A stretch of 37,841 nt of DNA from a bacterium (GTDB lineage: Bacteria > Bacillota_I > Bacilli_A > Izemoplasmatales > Izemoplasmataceae), in assembly GCA_018400615.1 (NCBI GenBank), contig JAGYML010000001.1, forward strand, positions 71,134 through 108,974. Direction: 5' to 3'. The translations under genes were made by a program, and so were the position numbers. Below, in pieces: positions 33,557 to 37,841 of this stretch. The notes beneath the pieces are model-generated. The model worked only from the letters and a program-made list of their open reading frames with translations. It had not been told where the DNA came from and searched no databases. Each line of letters opens with the position of its first letter. Positions within the stretch are counted from its first letter, which is position 1.

Positions 33557-35950
33557 ACAAACACATTCAAAGAAAAAAAAGCATTCAAGGAGGCGTTTAA
33601 AAACCGCCTTCACGATCACTACCTCGTCACCCTCGAAGAATCAAGCCCCAGACAACGCTACCACGCGCTGGGTGAAATCGTTTTCGAGGAAATTGCCGAT
33701 GTATGGGTCAACCATAAGAATTTCCTTGAGAAAAACACGCCGAGAACCCTACACTATTTCTCCATGGAGTTTCTCATGGGACGCCTCATCACCAACAACC
33801 TTGAAAACCTTGGTCTGAGAAAATTCACAGAAGACGCCTTCAAGGACCTTGGACTCGATCTCTACGAGATTGAGCACCATGAAGTCGACGCCGGACTTGG
33901 GAATGGCGGACTCGGTCGCCTCGCCGCCTGTTTCCTAGATTCCATTGCCTCACTCGGCTTAGCGGGACACGGCAACGGTATTCGTTACCGCTACGGGTTC
34001 TTTGAACAGGAATTCAAAAATGGCTTTCAGGTTGAAAAACCCGATGACTGGCTCAAAAACCGCTATGTCTGGGAAATTCGCCAGGAAGAAGAAGCCATTG
34101 AAATTCCATTCGCAGGCACCGTACATCATGAAAATGGTGAAGCCATCCACACCCCCTCTGAAAAAATCATGGCCGTGCCTTACGACGTGCCGATTGTGGG
34201 CAATGACAACGGCGTTGTCAACCATTTGAGACTTTGGAGCGCTGAACCCACAGACGTCTATCCAGGCGACAAGCATCCGTTTGACTATGAAAGCGAAGTC
34301 AGACAAATCAGTGGGTTCCTTTACCCCGATGACACCACCCGTGAAGGCAAGATACTCAGAATCAAACAACAGTATTTCTTCAGTGCCGCTGGTGTAAGAG
34401 ACATCATCAAAAAACACCTTGAAACCTATGAGACTCTCGACAACTTTGCAGAGAAGCACGTGCTACAAATCAACGACACCCACCCGGCCCTTATCATTCC
34501 TGAAATGATGAGACTTCTGGTGGATGAACATAAATATTCCTGGGATGACGCCTGGGCCATGACACAAAAAACCTGCGCCTACACCAACCATACAATCCTT
34601 GCAGAAGCGCTTGAAAAATGGCCTAAAAACATCATTCAACCCGTCCTCCCAAGAATCTATCAGATCATCGAGGAAATCGACAGACGCTTCCGTCTTCACC
34701 TTGAAACCGTCCATGGCAATGATCACGAGAAAAAGGAATCCCTCGCGATCATCAGCAACGACGAAGTCCGCATGGCGCATCTATCCATCGTAGGCTCATT
34801 TTCAGTCAATGGCGTCGCCGCGCTTCACACGGATATCCTCAAGAACTATGAAATGAAGGATTTCTTCAAACTCTATCCCAAGAAATTCAACAACAAGACC
34901 AACGGCATCACCCACCGTCGCTGGCTCAAACACATCAACCCTGAACTTTCAAGCATCCTCGATGAAGTAAGCGACAACTGGGTCAAGAAACCTGTTGAAC
35001 TTGAAAAGCTCATGGAAAAAGTGGACGACAAGTTGACCCACAAGGCCTTCCATAAAATGAAAAAAGCCCACAAGGAAACCCTTCGAGCGCGTATCATGGA
35101 AGAACAGGGCATTGACATCGATCCCGATTCCATCTTCGATGTACAAATCAAACGTATGCATGAATACAAGCGCCAGCTCATGAATGCCATCCATATCATG
35201 ATGGTCTACAACCGCTTGAAGCGCGACCCTGAATACCGCAAAAATTACGTGCCTCACACCTTCATCTTCGGTGCGAAAGCCGCCGCAGGGTATCACTTTG
35301 CGAAGAAAGTCATCAAACTCATCAACACCATCGGCATGCGCATCAATGACGACCCTGATACGAAAGACCATCTCAAAGTCGTCTTTGTTGAAAACTACAA
35401 CGTGACCTACGCCGAACAGATCATTCCCGCAAGTGACATCTCAGAACAGATTTCAACCGCCTCAAAAGAAGCGAGTGGCACAGGGAACATGAAACTCATG
35501 ATGAATGGCTCACTCACCATCGGAACCCTTGATGGTGCGAACGTGGAAATTGCGGACCTCGTAGGCAGGGACAACATTGAAATATTTGGTATGGACAGTG
35601 ACGAAGTCAACCGTCTGTATGCCGAAGGTGGGTACAACCCCAAAGCGATCTATGATGAACATGACGACGTTCGTGAAGCCATCGATCAGTTGACCAACGG
35701 CTTTTTGACAGATGACAGGGGCTTGTTTGATGACATTCGAAACACCCTTCTTTATGAAGACCGTTTCTTCGTCCTCAAGGATCTCAAAGCCTATCAATTG
35801 GCGCATGCGAATCTGAACACCTACTACAAGAACAAAGACGCATGGACCAAAAGCGCCCTCATCAACATCGCGAAAAGCGGCTACTTCTCAAGTGACCGTA
35901 CCATTGAGAACTATGCGGATGACATCTGGAAAATCAAACCGATCAAATAA
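33554..35950 (+). CDS. glgP: Glycogen phosphorylase
   Basis: This 798-residue pyridoxal phosphate enzyme releases glucose-1-phosphate from glycogen. Family blocks are LHYFSMEFLMGRLI, GNGGLGRLAACFLDS, LQINDTHPALIIPEMMRLL, RMHEYKRQLMN and the cofactor-lysine motif EASGTGNMKLMMNGSLTIG. I chose ATG 33554: it gives the normal length and start, and the AAAGGAG at 33522-33528 can serve it through a hairpin. An in-frame ATG at 33503 overlaps the glgA stop and would add 17 residues, but has no ribosome binding site. Synthesis and breakdown genes share this operon. Confidence 0.95.
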   Translation: MTNTFKEKKAFKEAFKNRLHDHYLVTLEESSPRQRYHALGEIVFEEIADVWVNHKNFLEKNTPRTLHYFSMEFLMGRLITNNLENLGLRKFTEDAFKDLGLDLYEIEHHEVDAGLGNGGLGRLAACFLDSIASLGLAGHGNGIRYRYGFFEQEFKNGFQVEKPDDWLKNRYVWEIRQEEEAIEIPFAGTVHHENGEAIHTPSEKIMAVPYDVPIVGNDNGVVNHLRLWSAEPTDVYPGDKHPFDYESEVRQISGFLYPDDTTREGKILRIKQQYFFSAAGVRDIIKKHLETYETLDNFAEKHVLQINDTHPALIIPEMMRLLVDEHKYSWDDAWAMTQKTCAYTNHTILAEALEKWPKNIIQPVLPRIYQIIEEIDRRFRLHLETVHGNDHEKKESLAIISNDEVRMAHLSIVGSFSVNGVAALHTDILKNYEMKDFFKLYPKKFNNKTNGITHRRWLKHINPELSSILDEVSDNWVKKPVELEKLMEKVDDKLTHKAFHKMKKAHKETLRARIMEEQGIDIDPDSIFDVQIKRMHEYKRQLMNAIHIMMVYNRLKRDPEYRKNYVPHTFIFGAKAAAGYHFAKKVIKLINTIGMRINDDPDTKDHLKVVFVENYNVTYAEQIIPASDISEQISTASKEASGTGNMKLMMNGSLTIGTLDGANVEIADLVGRDNIEIFGMDSDEVNRLYAEGGYNPKAIYDEHDDVREAIDQLTNGFLTDDRGLFDDIRNTLLYEDRFFVLKDLKAYQLAHANLNTYYKNKDAWTKSALINIAKSGYFSSDRTIENYADDIWKIKPIK

Positions 35951-35973
35951 TTGCACATTGAAGGAGGCGCCGC

Positions 35974-36546
35974 ATGAGCGACACTAAAAGACTCACTACG
36001 CTTGCCATACTATCAGCTCTTGGGGCTGTACTCATGCTTTTTGAAATTCCTTATCTCATCATGGCCATCGACGTCAGTGATGTCGTCGTGCTGATTGCGT
36101 TTTTCCTCTTTTCATGGAAGGAAGCCGCATTCGTAGGGATCATGAAAGCCCTCGTCCACTTGCTTTTCAAGGGGGCGGTGGGCCCCATGGCAGTGGGGCA
36201 GATTACGGCGTTTCTGGCCTCCATTTCCTATGTAATAGGCTTGAGCCTCACCATTCAGTTTGGCATTCACAGAAGAAGTCTGCAATCACTTGTGACCATT
36301 TTAATGGTGACATTCATTATGAGCGTGGCGAATTATTTTTTCATCACGCCACTTTGGTTCGGCGCTTTGAGTGTATGGCATCTCGGGTTTGACGTCACGC
36401 CAGCGTCTTTTGGCATCGACGGTCTGTCTGGGGGCTACCTTACCGCCATCATTTTGGTCTATGTTCCATTCAATATTCTGAAGGGAACGCTGGTTCTTGG
36501 CCTTTATCACATCATCCGCCGTGCGACCATCGCCTATTTGGAATAG
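35974..36546 (+). CDS. ECF transporter S component, RibU-like (probable riboflavin uptake)
   Basis: This 190-residue membrane protein has five or six hydrophobic segments, an Ala-rich first helix with LAILSALGAVLMLFEIP, and the KALVHLLFKG region typical of RibU-type S components that bind riboflavin and work with a shared EcfAAT energy module. The module is not in the window. AAGGAGG precedes the ATG, 23 bases after glgP with no terminator between, so it is probably cotranscribed with the glycogen genes. No FMN riboswitch precedes it. Substrate assignment is moderate. Confidence 0.8.
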   Translation: MSDTKRLTTLAILSALGAVLMLFEIPYLIMAIDVSDVVVLIAFFLFSWKEAAFVGIMKALVHLLFKGAVGPMAVGQITAFLASISYVIGLSLTIQFGIHRRSLQSLVTILMVTFIMSVANYFFITPLWFGALSVWHLGFDVTPASFGIDGLSGGYLTAIILVYVPFNILKGTLVLGLYHIIRRATIAYLE

Positions 36547-36568
36547 ATTAGAAAAAAAAGTAATAAAA

Positions 36569-36596
36569 TTGTATTATGGCTAAAGAATGGTATTCT
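36569..36596 (+). promoter_or_regulatory. Promoter of the peroxiredoxin gene
   Basis: TTGTAT (36569-36574), a 16-bp spacer and TATTCT (36591-36596) with an extended TGG give transcription from about 36603, 27 bases before the start codon. Neither box is perfect. Confidence 0.5.
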
Positions 36597-36629
36597 ATTC
36601 ACAGAACAACCAAGGAGGTTATTACTTTA

Positions 36630-37211
36630 ATGAAATATGAAAATGAATTTTATGTTACAGGCGCAAAAGTCGGCAAGCAGGCACCGCGTTTCGAAATGGA
36701 AGCCGTCATGCCTGAAGGTCAGGCGACTGAGCGCTTTGGCAAGATTACACTTGATGAATACCTGAGTGAAGACAAATGGGTGGTGCTTTATTTCTATCCC
36801 CTTGACTTCACATTCGTATGTCCTACAGAAATACAGGAGTTCAACAAACTCAATAAACAATTTGAAGCCCTTGGTGCGAAACTCATCGCGGCTTCAACCG
36901 ACAGCAAGTTTTCACATCTTGCCTGGCAGGAACAAGGGGATCTTGGCAAACTCAACCATGTACACGCCAGCGACAACACCCACACCGTCAGTGAAGCCTA
37001 CGGCATCCTTGATGATGAAATGGGCGTCGCATGGAGAGGCACATTCTTCATCGCCCCTGATGGAACACTCAAAGCCGCTCATGTAAACCATGGTGAAGCG
37101 GGAAGAAACGTCAATGAAGTACTTAGAACCCTTGAAGTACTCAAAAACGAAGCCGAAGGCAAACTCGTCCCTTGCGGATGGAACCCCGGTGAAGAGTTCA
37201 TCGACGACTAA
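36630..37211 (+). CDS. Typical 2-Cys peroxiredoxin (AhpC/Prx1 family)
   Basis: This 193-residue thiol peroxidase reduces hydrogen and organic peroxides. The peroxidatic cysteine is in PLDFTFVCPTEIQEF and the resolving cysteine is near the C-terminus in LVPCGWNPGEEF. The active-site arginine in GVAWRGTFFIAPDG is also present. ATG 36630 gives the usual length; AAGGAGG (36612-36618) lies 11 bases before it. An in-frame start at 36576 would lie within the promoter. No AhpF or thioredoxin reductase is adjacent, so the reductant must be encoded elsewhere. Confidence 0.92.
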   Translation: MKYENEFYVTGAKVGKQAPRFEMEAVMPEGQATERFGKITLDEYLSEDKWVVLYFYPLDFTFVCPTEIQEFNKLNKQFEALGAKLIAASTDSKFSHLAWQEQGDLGKLNHVHASDNTHTVSEAYGILDDEMGVAWRGTFFIAPDGTLKAAHVNHGEAGRNVNEVLRTLEVLKNEAEGKLVPCGWNPGEEFIDD

Positions 37212-37239
37212 ATTCAAATAAAACTGTGCATTCTGATAC

Positions 37240-37275
37240 AATCCCCTTAAAGTTGAACTGCTTTAGGGGGATTTT
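37240..37275 (+). terminator. Intrinsic terminator of the peroxiredoxin gene
   Basis: A 13-bp stem (37240-37252 with 37261-37273, one G-T pair) has an eight-base loop and is followed by T residues. Confidence 0.88.
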
Positions 37276-37367
37276 CTTATGCAAGAAACTCAAGAATCAG
37301 GAAAGAAACAAATTGAAAAATCCGATGCACTGCACTTTATTGGAACCCAAACCCCATAAAGTTCTTG

Positions 37368-37412
37368 AACCATGTTTATAAACGGCGAAGGCTATTTATA
37401 AACATGGTTTTT
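37368..37412 (+). terminator. Long perfect hairpin with T-run
   Basis: AACCATGTTTATAAA (37368-37382) and its exact reverse complement (37395-37409) make a 15-bp perfect stem with a 12-base loop, followed by five T residues. It may be a second terminator or the 3' end of a small RNA. Confidence 0.6.
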
Positions 37413-37489
37413 CCTTTTATAGGTGAAATAGGCAAATATCGGATTGTAAAATCAAGGGTTTGTTCGCAATCAAATCAAGTAAGAAATAG

Positions 37490-37515
37490 AGGCTTCAAGC
37501 GTTTCAAGCCTTTTT
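37490..37515 (+). terminator. Third terminator-like hairpin before the phosphoglucomutase gene
   Basis: AGGCTT (37490-37495) pairs with AAGCCT (37506-37511), with a ten-base loop and a run of five T residues. The stem is short, so terminator strength is uncertain. Confidence 0.45.
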
Positions 37516-37533
37516 AGAAAAACGTATTTTTTA

Positions 37534-37562
37534 TTGAAATATAGCGGGTTATAAGTTATAAT
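37534..37562 (+). promoter_or_regulatory. Promoter of the phosphoglucomutase gene
   Basis: TTGAAA (37534-37539), a 17-bp spacer and consensus TATAAT (37557-37562). It is one of the best sigma-A matches in the window. Confidence 0.85.
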
Positions 37563-37603
37563 ACAAATGTTTTAAGAAAAAAAATGAAAAGGGTGTGAAT
37601 AAC

Positions 37604-37841
37604 GTGAACAAGCGCTATTTAAAATGGTTGAACGAACCGACTTTGGATAAATCTCTCCTGGACGAACTCAAGAATCTGAATGAGACTCAAATCGAAGAAG
37701 CGTTCTACAAACATCTTGATTTCGGTACAGGCGGTATGCGTGGTGTGGTAGGCGCTGGTACGAACAGGATGAACATCTACACAGTGCGCAAAGCGGCGCA
37801 CGGCTATGCGCGCTTTTTAATGACACACTATGAAAATGCAG
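37604..37841 (+). CDS. Phosphoglucomutase/phosphomannomutase, N-terminal part (cut by window end)
   Basis: The first 79 residues run to the window edge. The start is GTG 37604, preceded by AAAGGGTGTGA. The segment YKHLDFGTGGMRGVVGAG is the conserved N-terminal substrate loop of the alpha-D-phosphohexomutase family (PgcA-like). The catalytic serine lies beyond the window. Interconversion of glucose-6-phosphate and glucose-1-phosphate would link glycolysis to the nearby glgC and glgP steps, though the gene has its own promoter and is not in the glg operon. Confidence 0.9.
   Translation, partial: MNKRYLKWLNEPTLDKSLLDELKNLNETQIEEAFYKHLDFGTGGMRGVVGAGTNRMNIYTVRKAAHGYARFLMTHYENA

Larger units (their letters stand above)
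37276..37533 (+). other. Intergenic stretch between the peroxiredoxin and phosphoglucomutase genes
   Basis: This belongs to the 392-base gap after the peroxiredoxin gene. It holds a 26-codon frame (ATG 37279 to TAA 37359) with a weak AGGGGG before it that is part of the terminator stem, and two more terminator-like hairpins. I see no recognised riboswitch, tRNA or protein family. A small RNA ending at one of the hairpins is possible but no clear promoter is visible for it. Confidence 0.4.

Noticed and set aside
37279-37359. 26-codon frame after the peroxiredoxin terminator
   Set aside because: Its only ribosome binding site candidate is inside the terminator stem and the peptide resembles nothing known, so it is not listed as a gene.

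Overview
The window reads as a chromosomal segment of an anaerobic, amino-acid-fermenting member of the Bacillota (Firmicutes) with moderate GC content. The pointers are a tRNA-Leu T-box leader before leuS, extended -10 promoters, AGGAGG-type ribosome binding sites, two CcpA-type cre-like sites, long-form HPF, an ECF-type vitamin transporter, and B12- and ferredoxin-dependent catabolism. UGA is a stop codon (many genes end in TGA and prfB is present), so the code is the standard one. A lineage near Erysipelotrichia or the deep-branching walled relatives of Mollicutes is possible, but the sequence alone does not settle it. No rRNA, tRNA, CRISPR array, transposase or phage gene was seen. Apart from one minus-strand gene everything is on the plus strand in tight operons.

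Region 1 (1-9856): the 3' end of a LemA-like gene, then a nine-gene operon for glutamate fermentation by the methylaspartate route: glutamate mutase (glmS, glmL, glmE), methylaspartate ammonia-lyase (mal), a citrate-lyase-type complex probably acting as citramalate lyase (citD, citE, citF), and its activation genes (citC and a fused citX-citG). Mesaconate hydratase is not in the cluster. The operon has a strong promoter, a cre-like site at the transcription start, a leader ORF and a terminator-like attenuator. Region 2 (9841-14385): a convergent radical SAM gene, a DUF1189-like membrane protein, and T-box-controlled leuS.

Region 3 (14426-19955): a branched-chain amino acid fermentation operon. 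It holds leucine dehydrogenase, a small P-loop ATPase, a four-subunit 2-oxoacid:ferredoxin oxidoreductase and butyrate kinase. Amino acid would become 2-oxoacid, acyl-CoA, acyl phosphate, then acid plus ATP; the phosphotransacylase step is missing here. Its promoter carries a cre-like site placed almost exactly as in region 1, suggesting shared catabolite control.

Region 4 (19970-28108): a small membrane protein, a ComFC-like zinc-finger stub, then hpf, secA, prfB (without the usual programmed frameshift), a YitT-family protein, a lipoprotein carboxyl-terminal protease and recX. Region 5 (28118-37841): a glycogen operon with glgB, glgC, an in-frame glgD-glgA fusion and glgP, followed by a RibU-like transporter gene; then a separately promoted peroxiredoxin gene, a 392-base intergenic stretch with three terminator-like hairpins, and the 5' end of a phosphoglucomutase gene. 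The glgP start is notable: its Shine-Dalgarno sequence lies 25 bases from the ATG, but a UUCG-capped hairpin between them would restore a 7-base spacing.

The best candidates for undescribed biology are the leader of the glutamate operon, the paired cre-like sites, the GlgD-GlgA fusion and the hairpin-bridged glgP ribosome binding site.
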